DNA of 64,000 nt, taken from the NCBI RefSeq assembly GCF_001017435.1, contig NZ_CP011371.1, positions 2,914,001-2,978,000 on the forward strand, written 5' to 3'. Under the pieces are notes generated by a model, which ran no database searches, had not been told where the DNA came from, and saw nothing but the letters and a program-made list of their open reading frames with translations. The position numbers were made by a program, and so were the translations under genes. This DNA comes from Caldimonas brevitalea (GTDB lineage: Bacteria; Pseudomonadota; Gammaproteobacteria; Burkholderiales; Burkholderiaceae_C). Below, in pieces: positions 44,849 to 53,383 of the stretch; the stretch's first letter is position 1; each line of letters starts with the position of its first letter.

Positions 44849-46044
44849 GACTTGGCCCCCTGGATGTTCATCAGCAGCGTGCGCGTGTGTCGCGCGATCA
44901 TCAACTCTTCATTGGTCGGGACGACCCACACCGAGACACGACTTCCCTGCCGATGCAGACGTGGGCCGCCGGCCTGGTTGGCCTCACGGTCGAGGTCCAC
45001 GCCCAGCCAGGCGGCGTCAAGGCAGACCCGCTCGCGTATCGAAGCCGCATGCTCACCGACGCCGGCGGTGAAGACCAACGCATCGATGCCTTGTGCCGCT
45101 GCCGCGAGCGATCCCAGTTCACGTCCGATGCGGTACGTGTAAAGGTCCAAGGCGAAGCGGGCTCGGGGGTCGTCCGAAGCAAGCAATAAGCGGACATCGC
45201 CGGAAATGCCGGAGACGCCGAACAACCCGGAGCGCCGGTAGAGCAAGTCCTCCACCCCGTCTGCGTCCATCTTCAGCTCGTTCAACAGGTAAAGGACGAC
45301 GCCGGGATCGAGGCTTCCACAGCGGGTGCCCATCGGCAGCCCGTCAAGTGCAGTGAGCCCCATCGTGCTGGCGACGCTGCGTCCGGCCACCATCGCGCAC
45401 ATGCTGCTGCCGCTGCCAAGGTGGGCGACGAGGGTGCGGCCTGCTGCCGCCGTGGGGTCGATGTCGGGCAGCACGCTCGCAATGTATTCATAAGACAGCC
45501 CGTGGAAGCCGTAGCGCCGCACCCCTGCGTCCGTGATGGACGGCGGCAGCGCGTACGCCTGTGCGACTTCCGGCTGGTTGCGATGAAAGGCAGTGTCGAA
45601 GCAGGCGACCTGGGGCAGGTTCGGACGCAGCCTTGCCAGCGCTGCGATGGGCTGGAGGTTGTGCGGCTGATGCAGAGGGGCCAGCGGAACGAGCTTTTCG
45701 AGCTGGGAGCGCACGGTGGGTGTGATGACGGTCGGGAGCGAGAACTGCGTCCCCCCATGGGCCACTCGGTGGCCGACCGCCGCCAGCTCATGCCCTTCGA
45801 AATGTTCCCGCAGAAACTGTGCGAGGTAGGCGATGGCGGCTTCGTGGTCCAAGGTGGCGCCATCGGTCCAGCGCTGCGTCGCGACCAATTCGCCTTGCCC
45901 GTTGGTTGCGGTGAATCGAGGTGCCGTCGACAGGCCTTCAACCTGGCCGCGTAGCAGCAACTCGAGCTGGTCCGTGCCTGGATCGAAAGCGCTGAACTTG
46001 AGGCTCGATGAGCCGGCGTTGAGAACCAGAATCAGGTCTGCCAT
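44845..46044 (-). CDS. ackA: Acetate kinase
   Basis: A 399-residue ASKHA-fold enzyme converting acetyl phosphate and ADP to acetate and ATP. Conserved segments are LNAGSSSLKF, ACFDTAFHRNQPEVAQAYALP, RRYGFHGLSYEYIA, VAHLGSGSSMCAMVAGRSVA, MGLTALDGLPMGTRCGSLDP and VFTAGVGEHAASIRERVC. The length matches the family. It lies four bases after the phosphate acyltransferase gene and overlaps fabI, so acyl-CoA to acyl-phosphate to ATP conversion is co-expressed. Confidence 0.95.
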   Translation of the reverse strand: MADLILVLNAGSSSLKFSAFDPGTDQLELLLRGQVEGLSTAPRFTATNGQGELVATQRWTDGATLDHEAAIAYLAQFLREHFEGHELAAVGHRVAHGGTQFSLPTVITPTVRSQLEKLVPLAPLHQPHNLQPIAALARLRPNLPQVACFDTAFHRNQPEVAQAYALPPSITDAGVRRYGFHGLSYEYIASVLPDIDPTAAAGRTLVAHLGSGSSMCAMVAGRSVASTMGLTALDGLPMGTRCGSLDPGVVLYLLNELKMDADGVEDLLYRRSGLFGVSGISGDVRLLLASDDPRARFALDLYTYRIGRELGSLAAAAQGIDALVFTAGVGEHAASIRERVCLDAAWLGVDLDREANQAGGPRLHRQGSRVSVWVVPTNEELMIARHTRTLLMNIQGAKS

Positions 46045-46048
46045 GGCA

Positions 46049-46987
46049 TCACCCCAGCGCTCGTGACGTCGTGAGACGGGCGTTGGCGACCAGCGCGGCG
46101 ACCGCGCAGGAGGCCAGCCGGGTGGTGACGGAGTCGGCCCGACTCGTCAGGATGATCGGCACTCGTGCACCGAGCACGATGCCGGCCGCGTCTGCTCCGG
46201 CCAGGAATGAGAGGCTCTTGGCCAGGACGTTGCCGGCCTCCAGGTCCGGCACCATCAGCACGTTGGCGCGTCCGGCCACCGGCGACTCGATCTTCTTGAT
46301 GGTCGCGGCCTCGAGATTGATGGCGTTGTCGAGTGCCAGTGGACCGTCCACGATCGCACCCGTGATCTGATGGCGGTCGACCATCTTGCACAGCGCGGCG
46401 GCGTCGACCGTCGACGGCACCTTGGCATTGATGGTTTCCATCGCCGAGAGGATGGCGACTCGGACTTGCTCGACCCCCAGGTCATGCGCGAGGTCGATGG
46501 CGTTCTGCAGGATGTCGGCCTTCTCTTCCAGGGTGGGGGCGATGTTCACCGCCGCGTCGGTGATGATCAAGGCGCTGTCGTAGCCGGGCACGTCCATCAC
46601 GAAACAATGGCTGACCCGACGTGCCGTGCGCAGCCCCGTCTCACGCTTGACCACGGCGCCCATCAACTCGTCCGTGTGCAGGCTGCCCTTCATCAGGGCG
46701 GATGCCTTGCCTTCGCGCACCAGTTGAACGGCCGCCTCGGCCGCCGCCTTGCTGTAAGGCGCTTCCACGATGGGATAGCGGGAGAGGTCCACCCCGCAGG
46801 ACTTGGCCAAGGCCTCGATCTGCTGTCGGGGGCCGACCAGGATCGGTGCGATCAGGCCGAGGTCCGCGGCTTCCTGCACCGCCTGGAGGGCGCTGCGGTC
46901 GCAGGGGTAGGCAACGGCCGTGGGCGTGGGCGGAAGGGGGGCGCAGCGTGCGATCAGCCGCTGGTACTTCTCGTGCTTGGGATTCAT
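46049..46987 (-). CDS. Phosphate acetyl/butyryltransferase
   Basis: A 312-residue PTA_PTB-family enzyme transferring an acyl group from CoA to phosphate. MKGSLHTDELMGAVV, SHCFVMDVPGYDSALIITDA, VDGPLALDNAINLEAA and RANVLMVPDLEAGNVLAKSL are characteristic, and the size fits the short Pta/Ptb form. Acetyl versus butyryl preference cannot be told by eye; the adjacent ackA favours acetyl-CoA. AAGGAG precedes the ATG, and the gene follows DUF3141 by ten bases. Confidence 0.93.
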   Translation of the reverse strand: MNPKHEKYQRLIARCAPLPPTPTAVAYPCDRSALQAVQEAADLGLIAPILVGPRQQIEALAKSCGVDLSRYPIVEAPYSKAAAEAAVQLVREGKASALMKGSLHTDELMGAVVKRETGLRTARRVSHCFVMDVPGYDSALIITDAAVNIAPTLEEKADILQNAIDLAHDLGVEQVRVAILSAMETINAKVPSTVDAAALCKMVDRHQITGAIVDGPLALDNAINLEAATIKKIESPVAGRANVLMVPDLEAGNVLAKSLSFLAGADAAGIVLGARVPIILTSRADSVTTRLASCAVAALVANARLTTSRALG

Positions 46988-46997
46988 GCTCGCTCCT

Positions 46998-49355
46998 TCA
47001 TGCCTTGCTTTGCAGGGGAACGGCGGGCCGCTTGCGGCTGCCCTGCGGGGCCGGGGGAGCCAGCGCCCCCTGATCCTCTTCGAGCACCGCGCGGATGCGT
47101 CCGAGCATCTCCCATTGGCCGGGCGTCAGACTGGCGCCCAGCACAAAGGGGTCGACCGCCAGTTTGTCCAGCAGCCCCAACATCCTGGCTCGGTCTGTTG
47201 GCAGCGAGAGCAAGGCAGGCAAGGTCGCCAAGGACAGTGCCGGCTCGAGCCGAACGACGATCTCTTGCTCGCCGCGGAGACTGCGCCACCGATGCACCGG
47301 CAGGTCCGGCAGGTACTCCGCATACGTGTCCGCCAGCTCCTTGCGCATTTCCAGCCGCCACAACGGCAGGGGCTCGCCCCGCTGTGTCAGCAGGACTGCC
47401 ACCCGTCCGAAGGCCTCCGGATAGCCGCCTTCGGCAATGTGCTCGAGCGCCTGGCGGACCTGCAACTGTTCGCGCGGATCGAGGGCTGCCGGGCTGCCCG
47501 CCACGGCCGGCGGCGCCTTGTCTGCCAGGTACATCGAAAACAGGTTGGCGTAGGCGGTGAAAAACAGTGCTTCCGTGCCCGCATCGCGCATCGCCCGGTA
47601 GTGCTCGAGCGCTGCGCCGAGGCAGCCCGCTCCTAAGCGTTCGCAGCGCCGCAAAGGGTGGTCGGGCTCCAGCGCCTGCCGGTTCTTCCTGACCGCCTCG
47701 GCTGCCGGGGCGACCCACGACAGCCAGGGATTGAGTCTGGAGATGCTCCAGTTCTGCAGGCGCAGCGGGTGCCAGGCTTCGAGCAGCCGAGCGGTGACGG
47801 GGTTCGACAGCGACTGGACGATGGGTTGCGCGAACAGCTCATAGGCGCGTTGGTTGAAGTCCGACAGCATCGCAACGGCGTCGAACGGCTTCTCGTCGGC
47901 ACGCTGAAAGCGGTTCAGCCTTGCGGTGACGTCCTCGAGCCGGTGCTCCTGGAACTCGACCTGGTATTCGACCTCGCCGGTCGGCCCCTTTTGTTCGAGG
48001 ATCGACATGCCGTAGAGCCCGGCCGGCAGTTGCTCGATGCTTTTGAGCACCGAGACGATTTGGGCGTGCTCTTTGGTCGCGACCTTGGCCGAGACAAAGA
48101 TGCCGAGGTGACCGATGCTGCCGTGCTTCAGGCCGACGATCACCTGCCCGCGCGACTTGATGTCCTCGGTGCTCTCGTAGAGGTCAGCGACCCAGTTGAA
48201 GGCCTGCTGAGGTGGTGTGATGTTGTCCCCCATCGACGCGAACAGGATGATGGGCGAACGGATGTTGCGCAGGTCGAAGCTCTGCCCGCTGCTCGACTTG
48301 ATGTCGCCGGACCAGAGCTTGTTGCCGACGAAGAGGTTGCGCACGATCCATTCGATCTCTTCGCGGTTCATCAGGTAGTACCCGCCCCACCATCGCTCGA
48401 AATCGAGGTAACGCGCCGGCTCGGTGTCGGCACGGTCGTACAGGTGGTAGAACTTCTCCCACAGGCTGTTGGCTGGGTTCAGGCTCTCGAAGTTCTGCAC
48501 CAGGTGCGCACCGTCGAACTTGCCGTTGCCCAGATCGGCCGTGAGCGAAGCGAGCCAGGTCCCTCCCAGCAAGCCAGCGGAGTAGCGCATCGGGTTGTCA
48601 CCCTCTCCTTCGCTCCACGCACCGCTCCAGTAAGACATCGGAGCGCCGTTGATGACGATAGGCCCGGTCTCGTCGGGGTCCGACGCGGCCAGCATCATCG
48701 CGGCCCAGCCGCCCTGGCAGTTGCCGATGATGGCGGGCTTGGGGCTGTCCGGGTGCAAGGCGCGCACCTTCTTCACGAACAGCTGTTCTGCGTCACAGAC
48801 GTCGAGCAGCGTCTGACCCGGCTCCGGATCGCGAAAGAACACGACGAAGTACACCGGGTGACCGGCCCTCAGCGCGACGCCGACCTGCGAGTCGTCTTTG
48901 AACCCGCCGATGCCCGGCCCGTGTCCCGCACGCGGGTCGATGATGAGGTAGGGGCGCCGCTTCGCGTCCACTTCGACACCGGCAGGCGGCACGATCTTCA
49001 GCAGGGCATAGTTGACCGGGCGGTCGAACTGGCGGCCATCGAGAACGGTGTCGTAGGCGAAGTGCAAGACCGGGCGGAAGCCCTCTGTCGCACGATCGAG
49101 AAAGTTGTTTCCTCGGGTCCAAAGCGTCTCCCAGAACAGCACCGAACGCTGTGTGGCGTCGACCGCATAGCGGTACCAGGCCTGGGGGTCCGGGTTGGTG
49201 GCGGACTGCCGCAGCACGTCGATCAGGTCACCCGCCAGGACCTGACGCATGTGCTGTGAGTACTCCTCTTGAGCCTTCGCGGTCCGCTTGTTCAAGACGG
49301 TCGCCACCTTGGTTGCAACACCAACGCTGCGGGCGAGCTGTGCTCCTGTGTTCAT
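46998..49355 (-). CDS. DUF3141 protein with PHA-synthase-like alpha/beta-hydrolase core
   Basis: A 785-residue protein, first gene of the operon. After a helical N-terminus (1-95) an alpha/beta-hydrolase domain follows, with GNCQGGWAAMMLAASDP around Cys213, a lipase-like box with Cys in the nucleophile place as in PhaC. Asp377 (SMGDNITPPQQ) and His416 (GHLGIFVSAKV) complete a plausible Cys-Asp-His triad. The C-terminal 300 residues are mostly helical and lack an assigned role. Members are often labelled 3-hydroxyalkanoate synthetase-like. Actual polymerase, depolymerase or acyltransferase activity is unknown. Confidence 0.88.
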   Translation of the reverse strand: MNTGAQLARSVGVATKVATVLNKRTAKAQEEYSQHMRQVLAGDLIDVLRQSATNPDPQAWYRYAVDATQRSVLFWETLWTRGNNFLDRATEGFRPVLHFAYDTVLDGRQFDRPVNYALLKIVPPAGVEVDAKRRPYLIIDPRAGHGPGIGGFKDDSQVGVALRAGHPVYFVVFFRDPEPGQTLLDVCDAEQLFVKKVRALHPDSPKPAIIGNCQGGWAAMMLAASDPDETGPIVINGAPMSYWSGAWSEGEGDNPMRYSAGLLGGTWLASLTADLGNGKFDGAHLVQNFESLNPANSLWEKFYHLYDRADTEPARYLDFERWWGGYYLMNREEIEWIVRNLFVGNKLWSGDIKSSSGQSFDLRNIRSPIILFASMGDNITPPQQAFNWVADLYESTEDIKSRGQVIVGLKHGSIGHLGIFVSAKVATKEHAQIVSVLKSIEQLPAGLYGMSILEQKGPTGEVEYQVEFQEHRLEDVTARLNRFQRADEKPFDAVAMLSDFNQRAYELFAQPIVQSLSNPVTARLLEAWHPLRLQNWSISRLNPWLSWVAPAAEAVRKNRQALEPDHPLRRCERLGAGCLGAALEHYRAMRDAGTEALFFTAYANLFSMYLADKAPPAVAGSPAALDPREQLQVRQALEHIAEGGYPEAFGRVAVLLTQRGEPLPLWRLEMRKELADTYAEYLPDLPVHRWRSLRGEQEIVVRLEPALSLATLPALLSLPTDRARMLGLLDKLAVDPFVLGASLTPGQWEMLGRIRAVLEEDQGALAPPAPQGSRKRPAVPLQSKA

Positions 49356-49765
49356 CGATGGCCTCTGCTTTCAGGTGTTGGTGGGTGGTTGTGCTGAGGG
49401 CGATGTGAGGGCCGGAGCAGCAGCCCCGAGGTCCTGTGATCGCCAATGGCAGGACGCTCGTACGAGCTTAGTGGCCCTTGAGGAGGGTCGAGTATCCCGA
49501 CAACCTCCTTGTGGTTTCATGCGAAGCACATTAAGGCTCGACGTTCCGAGCGTCCAGACAGGACAAGGGGCAGTTGCCGTCACCCATCGTCCCGATGCTT
49601 GTGCAGATTCCCTTGCATCACCCTTGCTGGGTCACAGGCAGGGCGGACTGCCCCAAGCCTCATGTTCTGCCCAGGACGGCGACCGTAAGGTGCGTGCCCA
49701 AGGGAGGTGCGTTCGCGCTGCCCCTGCAGATCAGGATCAGACCTGCACTATTCAAGGAGGGCGGC
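49356..49765. other. Divergent intergenic region upstream of the DUF3141 operon
   Basis: 410 bases without a convincing gene. It contains a 12-base palindrome GCTCGTACGAGC (49456-49467) about 100 bases upstream of DUF3141. An imperfect stem with AGGAGG...CCTCCT ends lies at 49481-49509. Both could regulate the leftward operon, the rightward small gene, or both. Confidence 0.4.
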
Positions 49766-49963
49766 ATGACCTGCATGATGAAATGGAAAGAGGCAGTCGA
49801 GGCACAGGTCGGCGAGATCCTGTTTCCCTACACGGTGGTCCTGTGCGCACCCGCACCACCGGCAACGGATGAAACGGTGGTGGTCTACGGCGACCACTGG
49901 GCGATGGCGGTGCGCACGGCGCTTTGCGCCCGCCAGTGGCACGATGTGTGTGCGGTGTTCTAA
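49766..49963 (+). CDS. Hypothetical 65-residue protein
   Basis: A small soluble protein with no known family. It has three Cys (residues 3, 27 and a C-terminal pair of separated Cys near DVCAVF) and a central segment TVVVYGDHWAMAVRTAL. AAGGAGGG lies six bases before the ATG, a near-perfect SD, which is the main support. It is followed by the DUF3943 gene 29 bases later. Its location opposite the DUF3141 operon promoter suggests shared regulation. Confidence 0.5.
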   Translation: MTCMMKWKEAVEAQVGEILFPYTVVLCAPAPPATDETVVVYGDHWAMAVRTALCARQWHDVCAVF

Positions 49964-49991
49964 GGTCGGCAAGAGGATGTGTGGAACTGGC

Positions 49992-50816
49992 ATGTCTGAG
50001 ACACGGTCCCGCATGCGCGAGCCTGCGCGGCGAACCCTGCTTGGCGCCAGCGCGTGGGTGGCGCTTGCCCTTGTGCCGGTCGGCGTTGCCATGGCGTCGC
50101 CTGACGCTGCCGGGGAGCGGAGTCCCGGGCCCTCGAAGCTGAACGGTCCGGTGCGGGCGCTCGATCTGCAGGGGCTGAAGCGCGATACCACCTACTTTCT
50201 CGGCTATCAGTTCGCGGCGGTCGCCCTCATCAACCTGTGGCCCGAGGAGGACACCAACTATGAGAATGACAAGAAGGTGGGGTGGGAGAGCTGGCGGCAC
50301 AACGTCACGCATCCGAAATGGGACGACGACCGCGCTGTCGTGAACTACATTCTGCACCCGTACTGGGGAGCGGGCTACTACGTGCGGGCACGGGAACGGG
50401 GGCTGCACGGTACGCAGGCCTTGCTGTACTCCGCCTTGCTCTCGTCCATCTTCGAGTTCGGTGCCGAAGCCCTGGTGGAGAACGTCTCCTACCAGGACCT
50501 GCTGGTCACCCCGCTGCTGGGCAGCCTGCTCGGCGAGCACGTCTTCTGGCCGTTGCGTCAACGCATCCTGGCCAAGCAGGAGGCGCACTCGACCGCCGAC
50601 CGTGTGCTGCTCGTTCTCACCGATCCGCTGGCGGCCCTCAACGCTGGCGTGGACCGCGTGTTGGGGCGCGGGGTCGAAGTGAGTCTGACGACACCGCTGT
50701 CGCCCTTGGGAACCTCGCTGCGGCCCTGCGAGGGTGCAGTGCCGCACTGCCTGTCAGGTGCGATCCGAGGCGGCAGCAAGCCGCGCTGGGGTGTGCAACT
50801 GCGGCTGCAATGGTGA
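49992..50816 (+). CDS. DUF3943 domain-containing exported protein
   Basis: A 274-residue protein with an N-terminal signal (TLLGASAWVALALVPVGVAMAS). The DUF3943 body includes NYILHPYWGAGYYVRARERG and FEFGAEALVENVSYQDLLVT, followed by LLGSLLGEHVF. The family is predicted to sit in or at the outer membrane and has no known function. ATG 49992 is used, and an in-frame ATG at 50013 is an alternative; neither has a strong SD. Confidence 0.8.
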   Translation: MSETRSRMREPARRTLLGASAWVALALVPVGVAMASPDAAGERSPGPSKLNGPVRALDLQGLKRDTTYFLGYQFAAVALINLWPEEDTNYENDKKVGWESWRHNVTHPKWDDDRAVVNYILHPYWGAGYYVRARERGLHGTQALLYSALLSSIFEFGAEALVENVSYQDLLVTPLLGSLLGEHVFWPLRQRILAKQEAHSTADRVLLVLTDPLAALNAGVDRVLGRGVEVSLTTPLSPLGTSLRPCEGAVPHCLSGAIRGGSKPRWGVQLRLQW

Positions 50817-50972
50817 CGCTGTCGCTGAATCGAGGGTCTTTGTAGGGTGCGGGTCTGCGCCTGGTGCGTCTGCCCGACACCCGCATGGCCCCGGCTCATG
50901 CTGGTGTGTAGGCTGCAACACAGCAGCGCCGCGGCAGCACCGCGGTTGCAGGACATCTGACAAGGGGCTGAC

Positions 50973-52271
50973 ATGGGTCTTGTGCGTGGTTGGGTCTTGC
51001 GCGTCACCTGCGGGCTTGCCGTGTCGCTGTGGTCCGTTCTGACAATGGCACAGGCGGTGGCGAGCTTCACTCAGGAGGAACTCGACCAGATGCTGGCACC
51101 CATTGCGCTGTATCCCGACACGCTGTTGTCACAGGTGTTGATGGCCTCGACCTATCCGGCGGAGGTGGCCGAAGCGGCGAAGTGGTCCAAGGCGAACCCG
51201 GACAAGACCGGCGACGCAGCGGTCAAGGCGGTGGAGAGTCAAACCTGGGACCCGAGCGTCAAATCACTGGTCGCGTTCCCGCAAGTCCTCACGACCATGG
51301 GGGCCCAGCCGGACTGGGTGCAGCGACTTGGCGACGCATTTCTGGCCTCCTCGCAACAGGTGCTCGACGCGGCACAGCGGCTTCGGTCACGGGCCGAGAA
51401 AGCCGGGCATCTCAAGACGACCGAGGGTCAGAAGGTCGTCAAGGAGCAGGCACCCCAAGCCGAGCAGACCGTCATCCGGATTGAGCAGGCCGATCCCCAG
51501 GTGGTGTATGTGCCCGCGTATGACCCCGGGGTTGTGTACGGCGCCTGGCCGTATCCCGCCTATCCCCCGTTCTACTACCCGCCGCCGGTGGCTTACTACC
51601 CGGGGGCGGTACTTGCGTCGGGCCTCGTGTTCGGTGTCGGGGTGGCGGCGACCGCGGCACTCTGGGGCGATTGTGACTGGGGGCGCGGCGACGTCGACAT
51701 CAACGTGAACAAGTACAACAACATCAACGCCAATCGAAAGCTCGACGCGCAGCAGACGCGCTTTCAGCACAACACGACCCATCGTCGCGGGGTGCCATAC
51801 GGCGACGACAGCAGCCGCCAGCGTTTCGCGGGCGCGGGTGCCGGTGATGCCAGTCAGCGAACCTCATATCGAGGCCGTGATCCGCAGCGCGATGCGCAAC
51901 GCCAGCAAGCCCAGGCCACCCTTCAGGAACGCAACATGGAGCCGGGCGGGCGGCGCGAGCCCTCACCCAGAGATGCGAGTGGAGCGGGTGCAACCGAAGG
52001 GCTTGGACGTGAGCGGCCCGACCAAGCCGATGCGCGAGGTCGCGGGGACCAGCCGTCGTCGGCTCGACAAGGCACCGATAACGCCGGCGCGCGGGCGCGC
52101 CCCGAGGCCGGCGGGGACGCGGACCATGCCTTTCGCGGTGCCGCCGACCCGGGACGTTCCCGGGAGCAGGCACACCGCGGTGAGGCGAGCCGCAGTTCCA
52201 TGACGCAGCAGGGTCCTCGAGGGGCGGGCGGGCGCGCATCGGCTGGCGTCGGCGGCGGCCGCCGACGGTAG
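50973..52271 (+). CDS. DUF3300 domain-containing exported protein
   Basis: A 432-residue exported protein: signal peptide (about 1-29), then the DUF3300 domain to about residue 240 (FTQEELDQMLAPIALYPDTL, AQPDWVQRLGDAFLASSQQV, VVYVPAYDPGVVYG), with a Pro/Tyr-rich and Gly-rich hydrophobic segment (YPAYPPFYYPPPVAYYPG). The C-terminal 190 residues are low-complexity, rich in Arg, Gly, Gln and Ala. It is probably anchored at the envelope; function unknown. It often accompanies DUF2950, as here, and a perfect 45-base palindrome begins in its stop codon. Confidence 0.85.
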   Translation: MGLVRGWVLRVTCGLAVSLWSVLTMAQAVASFTQEELDQMLAPIALYPDTLLSQVLMASTYPAEVAEAAKWSKANPDKTGDAAVKAVESQTWDPSVKSLVAFPQVLTTMGAQPDWVQRLGDAFLASSQQVLDAAQRLRSRAEKAGHLKTTEGQKVVKEQAPQAEQTVIRIEQADPQVVYVPAYDPGVVYGAWPYPAYPPFYYPPPVAYYPGAVLASGLVFGVGVAATAALWGDCDWGRGDVDINVNKYNNINANRKLDAQQTRFQHNTTHRRGVPYGDDSSRQRFAGAGAGDASQRTSYRGRDPQRDAQRQQAQATLQERNMEPGGRREPSPRDASGAGATEGLGRERPDQADARGRGDQPSSARQGTDNAGARARPEAGGDADHAFRGAADPGRSREQAHRGEASRSSMTQQGPRGAGGRASAGVGGGRRR

Positions 52272-52314
52272 TGTCCTGTCTCAGAAATGCCAGGCATTTC
52301 TGAGACAGGACACT
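52270..52314. repeat. Perfect 45-base palindrome between DUF3300 and DUF2950 genes
   Basis: Two 22-base arms match perfectly around one central A. The left arm runs AGTGTCCTGTCTCAG then AAATGCC, and the right arm is its exact reverse complement. It starts inside the DUF3300 stop codon and ends one base before the DUF2950 SD (GGGAGG). Such length and perfection are unusual for a terminator without a T-run. It may be paired insertion-sequence ends, a mobile hairpin or a strong attenuation structure. Confidence 0.9.
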
Positions 52315-52328
52315 GGGAGGTAAGCTTC

Positions 52329-53273
52329 ATGACGGCCTGCATCGCCCCTGACACCACTGGTCCCTTGCGGAGGTCGAGTCGGCTTCGGTTCTGTGCCTTG
52401 ACCTTTGCGTTCGTGACGGCGAGTTTGCTAGCTTCGGCAAATTGTGTCGCGCAGCAGACCTATCGCAGCGCCGAGGACGCAGCGCAAGCCTTCGTCGATG
52501 CCTTGCGCCGCAGCGATCGCGGCGCCCTTGAGGCCGTTCTCGGGCCGAACGGGAAAGGCTTGATCCCGGCAGGTGGCATTGGCCAGGACGACATCGACGC
52601 ATTCCTGGCCGCGTGGCAGACGCAACACAAGATCGAGACGCAAACCGACGGCACGGCGTTGATCTCGGTCGGCCAAGCCGGTTGGACGCTGCCGATCCCC
52701 CTCATCGCGAGCAGTGGCGGATGGCGCTTCGATCCCCAGAGGGGTGCCGAACAACTTCGGACCCGTCGCATCGGGCGCAACGAGTTGGGCGCGATACAAG
52801 CGTCCCTGGCTTATTTCGATGCCCAGCGCGAGTACGCGCTGAAGGACCGCGACGGCAATGGCGTGCTCGAGTATGCACAGAAGCTCGTCAGCGCTCCCGG
52901 GCGACATGACGGCTTGTACTGGCCGGACGCTCAGGACCAGGAGGCCAGCCCCTTGGGGCCCTTGTTCGCGAGTCGCAAGCCTCGCGGCGGGGCCGGCTAC
53001 CAAGGCTACTTCTACAAGGTTCTGAAGGCTCAAGGTGAGCATGCCCCTGGTGGCGCTTACCACTACATCGTGGGCGGACGCATGCGCAGTGGCTTCGCTT
53101 TGATCGCATGGCCGAGTCGGTATGGGCATACCGGTGTGATGAGCTTCATGGTCAACCACGACGGCCGGGTCTACGAGAAGGATCTGGGCCCCAGAACGGA
53201 CGAAGCCGTGCAGGCCATCACGCGCTTCGATCCCGATGCAAGCTGGAAGAAAGTAGCCGTGCCAGAGCACTGA
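52329..53273 (+). CDS. DUF2950 domain-containing exported protein
   Basis: A 314-residue protein with a signal peptide (about 1-40, hydrophobic LTFAFVTASLLASANCVA, cleavage before QQTYRS). The DUF2950 body includes RSAEDAAQAFVDALRRSD, DGNGVLEYAQKLVSAPGRHD, DGLYWP, PYHGYYYK-like GYQGYFYKVLKAQG, and AWPSRYGHTGVMSFMVNHDG. Function unknown. ATG 52329 has GGAGG seven to eight bases upstream; the open frame begins earlier inside the palindrome. It is downstream of DUF3300, a pairing recalled from many proteobacteria. Confidence 0.86.
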   Translation: MTACIAPDTTGPLRRSSRLRFCALTFAFVTASLLASANCVAQQTYRSAEDAAQAFVDALRRSDRGALEAVLGPNGKGLIPAGGIGQDDIDAFLAAWQTQHKIETQTDGTALISVGQAGWTLPIPLIASSGGWRFDPQRGAEQLRTRRIGRNELGAIQASLAYFDAQREYALKDRDGNGVLEYAQKLVSAPGRHDGLYWPDAQDQEASPLGPLFASRKPRGGAGYQGYFYKVLKAQGEHAPGGAYHYIVGGRMRSGFALIAWPSRYGHTGVMSFMVNHDGRVYEKDLGPRTDEAVQAITRFDPDASWKKVAVPEH

Positions 53274-53383
53274 GGCGGCGACTGCCGCGACGCGGGGCGA
53301 ATGCGATGGCGCCGCTGCGAAGGTCCTCACTCGCCCTTTGCGTCTCATCGTCACGCACACCTGGCCGCACGAAAGGAGTCAAC

